DNA from: Adiantum capillus-veneris
Lineage: Eukaryota > Streptophyta > Polypodiopsida > Polypodiales > Pteridaceae
Length of the DNA stretch: 64,000 nt
Assembly (NCBI GenBank): GCA_014529385.2
Contig: CM043944.1
Span: 45,204,268-45,268,267 of the forward strand
Reading direction: 5' to 3'
The position numbers and the translations under genes were made by a program. Below the pieces are notes generated by a model. That model did not search any database and had not been told where the DNA came from. It saw nothing but the letters and a program-made list of their open reading frames with translations. This document shows, piece by piece, positions 10,230 through 22,340 of the stretch (position 1 is its first letter; each line of letters opens with the position of its first letter).

Positions 10230-12599
10230 CGTGACACGTCCAGATCTACGCACAATAGGTGGCTCAGGCTCAGCCACAACCTATGGTTTGACTCTATCCT
10301 GTCCTTGCTCCTCTTGAGCCATGACATTTTGTCTTGCACGTGCAGGTCCATCTTCTTGGAAGACAACTCTTCTAATCTCCTCAACCCTCTCTGGTTTAGA
10401 ATGATATTTGGATTCATTAAAGTGAACATCATTGCTGCGGACAACCTTTCTGGATTCGGGATTCCAAAGTCTGTACCCCATCTCACCAGAATTACCATAG
10501 CCTAGAAAGATGCGCTTTCTACTCTTTGGCTCAAGTTTGTTTCTAAATTCCTTTGGAACGTGAGTATATGCCTCACAGCCAAAGACTCTGAGATGCTTGT
10601 ATGAGGGCATTTTGCCTGACCATACCATCTCTGGCACTGAATCCTTCTGCAAAACCTTGCTAGGAGATCTATTTACAAGATGAACAGTTGTTGATACAGC
10701 TTCAGCCCAAAACCCATTTGGCAGTTGTGCATTAGACAACATATTTCTGACCTTCTCTTGTATGGTCCTATTCATCGTCTCAGCAACACCATTTTGAGGA
10801 GGATTGTAAGGAGCAGTAAGTTCACGTTTTATACCTTTTGACTCACAAAAGGCCTGAAAGGCCTTTGAAACATACTCTCCACCATTGTCAGTGCGTAAGC
10901 ATTTAAGCTTCTTGCCACTCTGATTCTCCACAAGTGTCACAAACGTTTTGAAAACACTAAACGCTTCATCCTTGTGCTTGAGAAAGTAAACCCATACTTT
11001 CCTCGAGTAATCATCTATAAATGTCATAAAGTAAGAAGCTCCCCCTAGAGATAGGTTAGGCATAGGTCCACACAAATCACTATGAACAAGTGCCAACTGT
11101 GTATCTCTTCTACTGCTTCTATGCTTATGTGGCTGCTGTGTTTGCTTACCATACAGACAATGTTCACAGAATTCAAAATCATTAAATGAAAATCCAGGAA
11201 AATAACTAGAACGAGACAAGATTTCCATTCCCTTCTTGGACATATGTCCTAACCGACTATGCCACAAAGAAACGTTCAGCTGCTCGGTTACATTGATTAC
11301 ATTTTTAGAGACATTTGATACATAAATCATGTAAAGTCCTCCAGACTTTACTCCATGTGCTACTGTCATAGAACCCTTGGATATCTTCCACATGTTCTGT
11401 CCAAAAGTGGTGACGTAGCCAGCATCATCAAGTAAACCTGTGCTGATCAAGCTCTTTGTAATTGCGGGAACATGTCTCACATTCTTCAGCGTGAAAGAAG
11501 AGCCATTCTGAAACTTCAATTGAACATCTCCAACACCTAAGATCTCACATGTCTGCCCATTGCCTAGCCGAACATGATCTTTAGTGGTCACATAAGAGGT
11601 AAACCACTCCTTGTTTGGAGACACATGAAGTGATGCCCCTGAGTCTATAATCCAGTCACTCAGTGCATTTCCATCAGATGCTGTAAGAAGAGCTGAGTCC
11701 ATTGTATTCTTCAAGAAGTAGATGTCTCCTGACACTAGACTGTCATCCTCTGCAAAAGTGTTTGTCACATTTATTTCTTGAATTTTCACTGAGGACTTGT
11801 TCTTCTCACCATGGTCTTCAGCTTTCTCTTTGCCTTTTTCTGCTTTCCATTCTCTGCAGTCTCTTTTCATGTGACCCTTCTTGCCACAATGGTAGCATTC
11901 TATGTCACTCTTGCCTTTAGCACTGCGGGACTTGCTACGAGACTGATTCCTCTTTCCACCTTTGTACTTTTCTTTGGTCCTTCCCCTGACAACTAAGGCT
12001 GTTCCTTTGCCTTTGTCCATTGTATTTCTATTGGTTTCTTCAGTAAGCAGACTTCCTTCTACACCTGCTATGTTCAAACCATCTGGAGGTGCAGAATTAC
12101 TCAAAGCTGTGCAAAAAGTGTCCCAACTTTCCGGCAATGTGATCAACAGGAACATAGCTCTAACAGGTTCATCAAACTTGACACCTTGAGCTGACAACTG
12201 ACTATAGATTGTGTTGAATTCATTCAGATGATTGGACATAGGTGTCCCTTCTTTCATCTTCAAGTCAACAAGCTTCTTAAGCCAGTATACTTGTGAAGCT
12301 GCACTCTGCTTCTCATAAAGATCACTCAGCTTTAACCATGCTTGATAAGCCGACATCTCGTTTGCTACATTGAAGTAAACGCTTTCTGCCAAAGTCAGCA
12401 TAATGGTAGAAAGTGCCAATTCATCCATTTCGCTCCATTCATCTTCATCCATATCTTCTGGTTTTATCCCCTTGAGCTTTATAGGTTTTATCTGCTTCTT
12501 TTGTACCAACACGTGCCAAATCTGCTTCTTCCACAATGGGAAATTGGTTCCATCCAGCTTCTTGATATTGTAAAGAGCAGTGTCCTATGATCCAGCCAT
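10230..12599 (-). pseudogene. C1 gag, protease and integrase (pol N-half)
   Basis: A nearly complete copia polyprotein N-half. It holds a gag domain with LYEKQSAASQVYWLKKLVDLKM, zinc knuckle CYHCGKKGHMKRDC, protease DSGASLHVS, the integrase HHCC region (HSRLGHMS ... CEHCLYGK), and catalytic D (VHSDLCGP), D (LRTDNGGEY) and E (NGVAETMNRT). The probable start ATG is at 12599, but codon 5 is TAG (12585-12587). After a second in-frame TAG near 10281 the frame runs on to the nested element at 10230, ending in a basic RRSGR block that precedes RT in this family. The apparent start at 12536 is only the first ATG after the early stop. Confidence 0.92.
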
Positions 12600-13681
12600 A
12601 GCTACGCTTCACAGTAGTTTACTTTCCTGGGAAAAATTCGGCAGAGTTTCCCCTGTAAACTGACCTCTGAACCAATATCAACCTGTCAAATGAACCAAGA
12701 AAGCTTCAGATTCTGCATAAATTTCAGCAGAGTCTCCTTTGTAAAATGGCTCTGGTGTACTAAAAAACAGACCAAAAAATAGCTCAAAAAACACTGTCTC
12801 TCTGACACTGTAAGCTGCGGGTAAACCTGTCCTGCACCTGTACTATCTGTCATTGTCCTGGCACTGTCCTATAAGCATAGACTGCAACAATGCCTCAACG
12901 GCAGTAAAGCAAAGATGCAATCCCAACTGTCTAACTCACAGTCAATACATCCTAGCTGCCTATCTAAGGGTGCTCGAGGGATCGCTCCAAGACCTGTATC
13001 ACCGAAAGGATCTCAACATTCGAGAATCCCCCAGCTCAATAAAACCTCACTCGACCCTCAACAAAGGCTGCAGTAAATCTGACAGTACATAGACTTCCCA
13101 CAAAGTCATACATCCACAAATTTCCCACTGTATGCTGTAACCGCTGCGGCGGTTGTTTGCTGCGTGACTCACAGCCAGTAAACCCTCAACAAACATACAT
13201 CATCTCTGACAATACATCCCATGTGGAAGTACCTGCAATGTCAGGATGAAATCTGTAATATCAAGCAGCAAACACAAGCTACCTGATGAACTAGTGGATG
13301 TCGCCTACAGTCTGTGTGTAGATGCGCCCGTGTCGTATGTGACACGCCTCCAAGAACTGTGAGCCGTCCTTCGATGTGTAGACAGCCACAAATCAACACT
13401 CCGGGAGTGTCGATATCCTCAGCACCTGCAGTCGTAGGCCGAAAACCCCAAATTTACAGAGTCAGATCTGCACCCGTCGAGACCACGTAGTCGAAAATGG
13501 CCTGCGCAGACCTTTGTCGAAGCCGAACGGTGGCCAAGATGACCTCAGAATGAAATTCTGAGAATACCAAGTCCTTCGCGCTTACCCATAAGATTTGGGG
13601 CCGTGTCTTCGCCTGTCGAATTTCACTCCAATCTGAGCTGGTGACTCTAGCCTCCTGCAGTGCTGCCCCGAGCCTCGATCT
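12600..13681 (-). other. C1 untranslated leader
   Basis: About 1.1 kb between the primer site and the gag start. Small ORFs here show no recognisable domain and no conserved motif was found. Long leaders are common in plant copia elements. Confidence 0.6.
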
Positions 13682-13695
13682 GAGCTCTGATACCA
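13682..13695 (-). other. C1 primer binding site (initiator-Met tRNA)
   Basis: The minus strand reads TGGTATCAGAGCTC, two bases after the end of the 5' LTR. This is the classic complement of initiator-Met tRNA. Confidence 0.9.
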
Positions 13696-13697
13696 GT

Positions 13698-13889
13698 TGA
13701 AGGAGTACGAGCGGAAGTGCGACGCGAGAGAAAGTGCGAGAAGAAGAGCACGACGATATGGTGAACTCACTCTCCTGTAATGTGTAGAGCATAGTGAGTT
13801 CTTATTAGGTTTTTACAAAAGAATATGTGTACATACCTGGCGTCCTGCCCACTTACCTGGGCGACCACATTGGGCTTTATACCCCAACA
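13698..13889 (-). repeat. C1 5' LTR
   Basis: 192 bp, paired with 2996-3187. It adjoins the primer site on one side and the interrupted G1 RT on the other. Confidence 0.92.
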
Positions 13890-14660
13890 GTACTCCTCAA
13901 GAGAATTTGAGTGGCCTAGAGATTTGTCCATCGTAAGTTTGAATGCAGCTAGAGCATTTGTCAATGATCGTAGTTAGTGCTCTATAGTCGACACATGTGA
14001 TATGTGCCATCTTTCTTTTGCACTAAAAGTACTGGTGAACAGAATGCAGAGGAGCTAAGCCTCACCATCTCTTTTTCCACCAATTCATGCACTTGCCTCA
14101 TGATCTCCTCTTATTGAGCTTGTGGAACTCAATAAGGAGGTTTATTAGGCGGTGTGAGCGTCCTAGTAGAAGCTCTATTGCATGGTCACCATCCCCTCGT
14201 TTTGGAGGTAGCTCACTAGGGATGTCATCAATGAAAAAAATCTTGGAATCCATTTACGAAACTAGACAACTCTAATTCCTCTTGATTCACTTTATTGCTA
14301 CTTGTGAAAACATTAGAATCATTTACATATTCTCTAACAAAAATCATATACGCAAAAATAGAGCTTTTCATTGACTTATCAAAAGAAAATGTATTTACCA
14401 GGGATATGGTGTTCCCCAAATCATCGGCATCTATGTACATTCTCTTTTCCCTGTAGGTGAAATAGATTCTCCTTTCAGGGAACTTCATGTTGGCAGCCAT
14501 GCGGTTGAACCATGGTGTCCCTAGGATAACATCCTCATGTTGGAGAGGAGAGAGAAAAAAAGTCTTCTTTGTCGACGTAGCTTTGGACATGAAGCCTCAA
14601 CTTCCCAATCAAGGGAGTAATGGAGGCTTTCTATCCCTTGAAAGCTCCATCGATAGTTAC
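13890..14660 (-). pseudogene. G1 protease end and reverse transcriptase N-part
   Basis: The open segment 14228-14590 contains EDVILGTPWFNRMAANMKF, the block that follows the gypsy protease. Continuing with frameshifts, 13900-14240 has DDIPSELPPKRGDDHAIEL (start of RT), QKKDG and CVDYRAL (RT motif 2). The expected YMDD region has decayed to LTMDKSLGHSNSLEEY, the point where C1 is inserted. The palm motif seems lost by mutation or deletion before or at insertion. Confidence 0.8.
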
Positions 14661-15905
14661 AGTATCTCCATCTCGAAAGCTTGAATGCCCAACTTAGTGG
14701 CCAACTCTGTTGATATGAAGTTGTGAGTAGAGCCAGGGTCAAAAAGAATAAGGACATCATGCTCCCTTACTTTTCCGCAAGCATAGGAGAGGGATGAGAC
14801 TTTGCAATGATTATACTCTTTTGGAGCTTCAACCATGGAAGCTCTAGGAGTGTCATTGTGTACATTTCTTTTGGGGCAATAACCATAACCATGTCCTTGC
14901 TCCCCACACTTAAAGCATTTATGGTCTTTATGAAAGGCCTCCAATTCTTTAAGAGAGAGCTTATTTTTACCTTGGCAACCTCCTTTATCCTTGGCCTTGT
15001 TGTTGTTGTGTTTGTGTTGCCTTGGGAAGAGTTTTGAGCATTGCTCTTCCCTTTAGCTTCATTTTGATCCTTGTTTTCCATGGGCTTGAAATTTCTTCTT
15101 GCCCCTTGTTGAAAATCAATCCTTGAAGAAACCATAGTCTGGTGGATGACTTCAGTGATAGTGCTAGGCTGTTGTGAGTTGACATACTCGGCCATTTCTT
15201 CAAGTAATACCGCACAAAATTGTTGCTTTTGTTCGATGAAGTCTATCCTTTGAAAGACTATAGCTTTGAGATGTAAATCCCAAAACTTGTTTACATATTT
15301 GTGGATAGACTCGTTGAAGATTAGCTTCAATGTCCGCCATTTGATAAGCACTTTGTCCTTTGCATCGCTTGCAAGAAATTGCTTCATGATGGAAACTCGT
15401 AGAGTTTTCTATGTCTTTGGGGCCTCGCCGTTGCCATGAAGGCTGGCCCACCATTGACGAGTAGATTTCAGGGAGTGCATAGCTACATGGCATAACTTTG
15501 AGGAATCCGTGAAGCCCTCGTCTCCAAAGGTCTCATCAAATTGTTGGATGAAGGCCAATACTTTGTTGGTGGCACCAAAGGTGCCATCATAGGTGAGAAA
15601 AGAGATATCTTTCCTCCCTCTTTAAATTTCTTGAGCTTTTGGGACTTCGCCATGCATGGTAAGTTTTGTGATGTCCTCTCCTCTTGTATTCTCTAGGAGA
15701 CTAGTTATTGCTTTCATCAGAAGAGGAGGAAGGTGAAGAAGAAGGAGAAGAGGGTGACCTCTTTCTTGCCTTTTTCTTCCTTTGTTTCCTCTCTTGCATT
15801 TCGAAGTAACGAGGAGAAGGACTATGGGTTAACCATTTCCTCTTGGGAGGAGTTGGTGATAGTTTAGACCGCCGTCTTCATGGAGCCACATCTTTAGAGG
15901 AACTT
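14600..15905 (-). pseudogene. G1 gag C-part, zinc knuckle and protease
   Basis: The 14767-15387 segment reads as a gypsy gag (KQFLASDAKDKVLIKWRTL). A different frame at 14657-14944 has zinc knuckle CFKCGEQGHGYGYC and a protease site LFDPGSTHNFIS, in which the usual D-S/T-G is D-P-G. The nucleotides upstream (15500-15905) translate, with shifts, to gag flanking sequence with a Lys/Arg/Ser-rich stretch. Copia C2 cuts this gag at 15910. Several frameshifts make it non-functional. Confidence 0.8.
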
Positions 15906-15910
15906 AGGGA

Positions 15911-16658
15911 TGTTAGGAAATATGACATAGCTAAATAGATATTTGAGAAGATTACTTAATGGAGAGAGATATATTTCACACACAAGAGATTATAGAGTAG
16001 AGAGAGAGAGAGAGAGAGTACACACGATATACGTGGTTCACCCAATGTGGGCTACGTCCACCGGAAAGCAGTCACTCAATGACTTTAGTACTTTAAAACA
16101 AGTAGTTTACAAAGGGATTATACCCTTGATATAGCTCCTGCCTTGCTTCACTCTCACCACCTCACGCACACCTTGTTGCATCAACTTCACACTCTGAAAT
16201 GTATGTAGAAATGGCCTCCTTTTATAGGCCAAAAGTGTTGCCCTCTTTCATGAGAGGCAGCCATGTGTAGCCGCCCTTGTGTACATAAGTCCAAATCGGA
16301 CCCTCCAATCCGCCCATGTGTGGCCGCCCTTGAGAAGACAAGTCCGCTTTTGAATTCGGCCATCGGCCACCGGCCATTGACGTCCGACCACCGGCCACCA
16401 GCCATTAACTACCGGCCACCGACCAATCGACCGGTCGTTTTCCGACCACTTTTCGACCGCCGTCCGCGGACTATAATATTCCGGCGAAGCCAATCTTGAA
16501 GATTGGCTGTGAAAATTTTGGTTTCCGGCGAGTGATTTTTATTTTCGACGAGTGATTTTCCTTCACGTATGATGGCTTCTCCTCATAATGGGGGCCTTAC
16601 AAATGTGCGTTTTTACCACAAAAAATTACAAGGGGTAAATCAGGCTCCATACTTAACA
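15911..16658 (-). repeat. C2 3' LTR
   Basis: 748 bp. It contains a GA microsatellite (about 16000-16018), a minus-strand TATA-like TATAAAAGG (16218-16226) and a GC-rich CCGGCCACC array (about 16360-16440) that is longer than in the partner LTR. Confidence 0.93.
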
Positions 16659-16718
16659 ATCTCCCACTTGGAGACTGATCTCCAAACCAAACTTGTGACT
16701 GCTTTCCATTCTGGCTTC

Positions 16719-18461
16719 TTATCCTTGAATGCTGATTAAAGATGAGCAAAAGCTCAACTTCTCCTTGACCACCTTTGTAAACATGTCTGTAAGATTTTCA
16801 CTTGTATGCACCTTTCCTAGCTTTAGTTGTCCCTCTTCCAAAAGAGTGCGTATGAAGTGATATCTCACCTCAATGTGCTTTGTCCTTGAATGAAAGGCTG
16901 AGTTCTTCGCAAGATGGATAGCGCTTTGGCTATCACTATATAAGACACAATTGTCTTGTTTGAATCCAATCTCTTCTAAGAATGTGTGAGGCCACATAAA
17001 TTCTTTGCTTGCCTCCATCATTGCTACATACTTTGCTTCCGTGGTAGAAAGTGAGACCACTTTCTGCAGCTTTGAAGCCTAGCTTACTGTTGTGCCTCCA
17101 TATCCAGTAGTGCTCCTTCGAGTATCTTTGTCCCCTGCCATATCTACATCAGCATACGCTTCTAGAAAAATATCAGGTCCTCCAAAATACAAAGCATTTG
17201 TTGTTGTCTCTTTTAGATACCTAAGTATCCACTTCACAGCTTGCCAGTGTTCTTTACCTGGGTTGTCCATGGACCTACTCACAACTCCCACTGCATGTGC
17301 AATATCTGGCCTTGTCCAGACCATAGTATACATTAGAGAATCTACCGCTGCAGCATATGAAACTTTAGACATATAGGCTATCTCCTCTTGTATCTTTGGA
17401 CACATATCCTTCGTTAGTTTAAAGTGACCATCCAAAGGTGTAGAAACTGGTTTTGCATTTTGCATTGCAAACCTTTCTAGTACCTTCTTGATGTAATCCT
17501 CTTGAAATAGATTTATTGTCTTCTTCGTCCTGTCCCTTGATATTTCATACCAAGTATCCTCTTTGCAACACCTAAATCTTTCATTGAAAAAGATTTAGAT
17601 AGCTCCTTTTTTTGGTCTTTGATGTCCTGCATGTTAGCACTTACAATCAGCATGTCATCAACATACAACATTAGGATGATGAAATTCCCATCTCCCAAAT
17701 TCTTCATGCAGACACAATGATCTGAGTTGCATCTTTTGAATCCATGATCTAACATCCATTGATCGAACTTCAAGTACCATTGTCTTGATGCTTGCTTTAA
17801 TCCATACAAGCTTTTCTTTAATCTACAAACCATTTTCTCCTTACCTTTTACTTCATACCCCTTTGGTTGAAGCATGTAAATTTCTTCCTCTAAGTCACCA
17901 TGAGGGAACGCCGTATTTACATCCATTTGCTCAAGATTTAGATCATGAGTAGCCACAAGGCTTAAGACAAGCCTAATTGAGTTCGTTTTTACAACAGGAG
18001 AAATATTTCATTGAAGTCAATACCTTTCTTTTGAGAAAACCCTTTTACCATAAGCTTAGACTTGTAGCTTTTCTTCCCACCTTCTTCTTCCTTCAGCTTG
18101 TACACCCATTTGTTTTGAAGTACCCACTTACCTTCATGCAACTCAACCAACTCCCATGTTTGGTTGCGATGTAGTGAGTCCATCTCCACTTGCATGCTCT
18201 TTGTCCCTTCTTCTTGGATTTGTGTTGCGTAGCTTCTTCGTATGATTCCGGATCTCCAGAATCTGAGATCAAGAGATGGTTGAAGGAAGGAACAAACCTT
18301 TCTGGAGGTCTACTTGCTCTTGTAGATCTTCGAAGAATAGGTTGAGTCTCCTCATTTGGTTGACGTTGTTGCACATTGTCACCGTTTGCAGTCCTTGAGT
18401 CTTCACCGTCCTCAAACTCAATGTACTCATCACCTGTTTCTCTTGTTTGTTTTCTTTCCAA
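16719..18461 (-). pseudogene. C2 reverse transcriptase and RNase H
   Basis: RT segments lie in three frames. 18093-18461 is the linker with RRSTRASRPPERFVPS. 17989-18195 starts RT (QTWELVELHEGKW). 17513-17956 has MDVNTAFPHGDLEEEIYM, YGLKQASRQWY and an intact YVDD in LMLYVDDMLIVS. RNase H follows at 17079-17465 (YADVDMAGDKDTRRSTTGY) and 16719-17060 (VSLSTTEAKYVA, DSQSAIHLA). At least four frame changes separate these blocks, so the enzyme cannot be made whole, although the active-site Asp pair survives. Confidence 0.92.
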
Positions 18462-18531
18462 CTAATCTTTGTACATATTTTGTTCGTTAAATTACATCCC
18501 TACTCCTTAAGATTTTACCATCTTCAGGATT

Positions 18532-19330
18532 TCATAGGCGATATCCAAAGTCACCTTCTCCATAGCCAATGAAGAAACACTTTTTGGACTTTTCATCTAG
18601 CTTTGATCTTAGGCTTCTATCCATGTGCATGAAAGCCTCACACCCAAACACTTTGAAAAATGCAAAATTCACCAATTTACCTATCCATGCCTCTTCTGGA
18701 ACACCCCCATCCAATGTCGTTGAGGGTGAACGGTTGATTAAGTACATAGACGTACTTACAGCTTCCGCCCAAAGCTCAAGCGGTAGGCTTGCATGTAGCG
18801 GCATGCTTCGTGCTCGCTCCATGATTTTTGTGTTCATCCTTTCCAAAATCCCATTTTGTTGAGGTGTCCTTGGGGTTGTCCTTTGCCTCCGAATGCCATT
18901 GCTAACACAAAATCTTTCAAAAGCTTGGCTGCAATATTCGCTGCCATTGTCGGATCTGAGGCATTTAACCTTGGTACCTGTTTCATTCTCCACAAAGGAT
19001 TTCCACCTTTGAAATATGGAAAATACATCGGAATTATTCTTCATGACATAAACCCATGTTTTTCTAGTCGCATCGTCTATGAATGTTACATAGTACAATG
19101 AGCCACCAAGTGATGGTGTACTTGCAAAACCCCAAACATCAAAATGAACCAACTCAAGCTTTCTATTTTTCCTTTCGTTTCTTGATTTTTGAAATTTTAC
19201 CCTCTTTTGTTTACCATAAACACAATCTTCACAGAACTCTAAGTCCACTTCTTTCAAACCTGGTAGAAGCTTCTTTGTTTGAAGGATTTACATTCCTTTG
19301 GCACTCGTATGCCCAAGCCGGTAGCGCCAC
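18532..19330 (-). pseudogene. C2 integrase
   Basis: Codes for CEDCVYGKQKRVKF (second half of the HHCC zinc site) and the catalytic core with VHFDVWG, LRSDNGSEY and NGILERMN, so all three DDE residues remain. The C-terminal FKVFGCEAFMHM and CFFIGYGEGDFGYRL blocks are also present. The upstream His pair lies beyond 19257 in another frame (near 19300-19330), so the domain is broken at its N-end. Confidence 0.9.
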
Positions 19331-20665
19331 ACCGCACTGTCAACTTTTGTAGTTGCTGTACACGCTGAAGGTTACGTGCTGATAGTTTATAAAGTCATAC
19401 AATAGAATATTGTTAGCACAACGATATCCCTAAACCCAAAGGGATATCAATGACTCTATCCAATTCGGGTACACAAGTAAAGTGTACCGACCTTTTCTCC
19501 CTTGGCAACCACCAAAGATCACTTTGAGATCTTCCACCGTTTGTTTCCGAATGCAATGTTGTGACCTTCATCGTCCAATTGTCCTGTAGAGATCAAATTT
19601 TTTCGAAGAGAAGAAACATGCCTAACATCTTTAAGCTTCCATTCATTTTCGTTAACAGTTTTGACAGAAACTGTACCTTTGCCAACAATCTTACAAGCTT
19701 CATCATCTCCCAAATATACATACCCAAAATTACCTTTGGTGTAATCTTGGAAATGTTGCTTGTATGGTGTGGCATGGAATGAAGCCCCGGAATCTACTAT
19801 TTTAGGAATTAGACATATTGTCTAGTGAGAGAATTAGAGCATCTTGCTCTACTTTACCTGCCACATTGGCCTCCAATGTTGGCTTGTTGTCTTGAGACTC
19901 AGTCTCCTTCTTCTTCTTGGACCAACAATCCTTCTTGACATGGCCCTTCTTGCCGCAGTTCCAACATTCAAGAACTGACTTTGTGCGTGACTTGCTCCGT
20001 CTTGAGCGATCACGACCCTTTTGGTTTTTGAACCTCTCCTTAGGCCTTCCTCTTGTTTCCACTGACAGTGCAACACTTGATGATTCTCGTGTGCTTCTCT
20101 TGCGTATTTCCTTGCTTAGGAGAACACCTACAACATCATCAAACTTAAGAGTATTTGTGCCAAAAATAGAATTACTTACAGCCATCACAAGGCTATGCCA
20201 ACTATCCAATAGAGATGATACTATAAGGAGAGCTCACACTTCGTCATCGAAATTGATTTTCACCGATCGAAGTTGACTTATGTTTGTGTTAAAGTCATTT
20301 AAGTGTTCTGCAATTGAACCATTCTCTACCATCTTTACATTGAACAAGCGCTTCATAAGAAACACCTTATTGGATGCCAATGGTTTCTCGTAGAAGTCGT
20401 CAAGTGACTTCATCAAGTCCTCCGTGGTCTTCATCTCCAAAACATTGAAGGCCACCGTTGACGCCAAGCTTAACCGGATTGTTCCCAGTGTCTTTCGATC
20501 AAGGACAATCCATGCTTCATCTACCATTGTTGTGGGCTTCTTCGCAAGACCGCCTAGTGGCAAATAGAGGTCCTTCTGGTAGAGATAGTCTTCAATCTGC
20601 ATCTTCCAATGTTGATAGTTTTTGCCGTTGAACTTCTCAATCTTGAGCTTCCTTTCCTCCGCCAT
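19331..20665 (-). pseudogene. C2 gag and protease
   Basis: The start is taken at the ATG of MAEERKLKIEKFNGKNYQHW (20665), a typical copia gag N-terminus; three codons further upstream also read open. A TGA at 20234-20236 ends the first frame. The gag continues at 19802-20209 with zinc knuckle CWNCGKKGHVKKDC. The protease follows in other frames with DSGASFHA (about 19775-19800) and LGDDEACKIVGKGTV (19519-19713). From 19331 to 19518 only broken fragments were seen. Confidence 0.9.
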
Positions 20666-20720
20666 AACTCCCACTCAATTCAAGGAATCCTTTCCTTGAG
20701 ATAATTTAGCTACGAGCAAA

Positions 20721-20736
20721 CCTTGCTCTGATACCA
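20721..20736 (-). other. C2 primer binding site (initiator-Met tRNA)
   Basis: The minus strand reads TGGTATCAGAGCAAGG, two bases inside the 5' LTR. Confidence 0.9.
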
Positions 20737-20738
20737 GT

Positions 20739-20808
20739 TGTTAGGAAATATGACGTAGCTAAATAGATATTTGAGTAGGTTACTTAATGGAGAGAGATAG
20801 ATTTCACA

Positions 20809-20847
<39 letters not shown>

Positions 20848-21440
20848 GCACGATATACATGGTTCACCCAATGTGGGCTACGTCCATGGGAAAGAAGCCA
20901 CTCAATGGCTTTAGTACTTCAAAACAAGAAGTAGTTTACAAAGGGATTATACCCTTAATAGAGCTCCCGCCTTGCTTCACTCTCACCACCTCACACACAC
21001 CTTGTTGCATTAACTTCACACTCTGAAATGTGTGTAGAAATGGTCTCCTTTTATAGGCCAAAAGGGCTACCCTCTCTCATGAGAGGCAGCCATGTGTAGC
21101 CGCCCTTGTGTAGATAAGTCCAAATCGGACCATCCAATCCGCCCATGTGTGGCCGTCCTTGAGAAGACAAGTTCGCTTTTGAATTTGGCCACCGGCCACC
21201 GGCCACCGACCAATCGACCGGTCGTTTTCCGACCGCTTTCCAGCTGCCGTCCGGCCATAATATTCCGGCGAAGCCAATCTCGAGCTTGGCCGTGAAAATT
21301 TTGGTTTTGGACGAGTGATTTTTTTTTCAATGAGTGATTTTCCTTCACGCACGATGGCTTCTCCTCATAATGGGGGCCTTACAAATGTGCGTTTTTATCA
21401 CAAAAAATTATAAGGGGTAAATCAGGCTCCATACTTAACA
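20739..21440 (-). repeat. C2 5' LTR
   Basis: 702 bp partner of 15911-16658, with a longer GA tract (20813-20844) and a shorter CCGGCCACC array. The target duplication AGGGA follows it. Confidence 0.93.
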
Positions 21441-21445
21441 AGGGA

Positions 21446-21733
21446 TTCACTTCTTTCTCGTTCTTTGGATTCCTCCTCTCTTATGGGAGAGAGTCTTCTT
21501 TGGGAGTCTCATCAAGAGACCTCCTAAACTCTCTCTCCTCTTGGAGAGGAAGGGAAATCCCATAAGCACAAATTTGTTGGGTAAAGTTCGGCTTGCAAAG
21601 TAGGGTTGCCCATAGCTTGATGCAACCTAGTAACAAGATAATTGATAAACATGGGGGAATCATCATTAGCACCTTCATGTGCAAAATCAAAGTTATCAAT
21701 GTTCATTCTACTCTCTTGGTTATTGTCAGACAT
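21446..21733 (-). pseudogene. G1 gag N-terminus
   Basis: The minus strand opens with MSDNNQESRMNIDNF at 21733 and runs through a gag-like N-terminal region (NYLVTRLHQAMGNPTLQ) before the frame shifts near 21540. It is the upstream end of the gag gene whose remainder lies at 14767-15905 beyond C2. The in-frame ATG at 21775 is possible but adds residues not typical of gag. Confidence 0.7.
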
Positions 21734-22147
21734 GTTAATTATACTTATGTGTTTACTTAATCTATCCTTTGGCAATTCAAAACCTTAGTTGCTACTCCTC
21801 TTAGCCTTTGAATATAAGCACTTAAGGTATCTACACCCACGGCTCGAATTGGTTAATTATAGAGAGTAGAGGGGTGTGTCTAACATAGCAGAATTTCTAA
21901 GGGATAGCTCCTTTTGGACTTCTTATGGCTCAATAATGGTAAAGCCATAGGCAAGTCTAAAAAGACCCCATTATGAAGACCAAAGCTCCCGAGATGTGCA
22001 CCATATCCCACATAGCGAGCTCAATAAAACCGATAATAGATCCCAAACCCACTTACCCTAATATAATTAACAAAATCAATCATTAATAGGCTACTTAAGG
22101 ACCTCTCTTCTTAAGCAAGAAAAGATAAACCAAATGCTCTAATACCA
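21734..22147 (-). other. G1 leader and primer binding site
   Basis: A non-coding leader between the gag start and the LTR. The minus strand at 22135-22147 reads TGGTATTAGAGCA, an initiator-Met tRNA site with one mismatch, directly next to the LTR end. Nothing else was recognised. Confidence 0.65.
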
Positions 22148-22148
22148 A

Positions 22149-22309
22149 TGTAATGGGAATGGCCTATGAACTTTGAGAATAGCGGAACTAAGAGAATTAA
22201 GGTGAGCATTTTTGTGAGATCACTTTGAGAACATAGAGGGTGAACTTAATTGATGGTAGCAACATAAACATAGTACTTAATTAGCTTGGCATGAACAATA
22301 CTTTTTGCA

Positions 22310-22340
<31 letters not shown>

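Larger units (their letters stand above)
2996..13889 (-). mobile_element. C1: Ty1/copia retrotransposon inserted in the G1 RT gene
   Basis: Two 192-bp LTRs (2996-3187, 13698-13889) differ at about 8 positions by eye. Both end TG...CA with TGTTGG/CCAACA-type termini. An initiator-Met tRNA primer site follows the 5' LTR and a polypurine tract precedes the 3' LTR. Without the nested 5.3-kb element, C1 is about 5.5 kb, normal for copia. Flanking 5-mers on the minus strand are AGTAC and AGTCA, an imperfect target duplication. Gag, protease, integrase, RT and RNase H are all present, damaged by two nonsense codons, one single-base frameshift and the nested insertion. Confidence 0.93.
15911..21440 (-). 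mobile_element. C2: Ty1/copia retrotransposon inserted in the G1 gag gene
   Basis: LTRs of 748 bp (15911-16658) and 702 bp (20739-21440) begin TGTTAGGAAATATGAC and end TTAACA. Exact target duplications AGGGA flank it (15906-15910, 21441-21445). An initiator-Met primer site is present and all copia domains occur in order on the minus strand: gag, protease, integrase, RT, RNase H. Several stops and frameshifts disable it. The LTRs differ by substitutions and by copy number in a CCGGCCACC-type repeat, so it is older than the nested element in C1. Confidence 0.95.
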
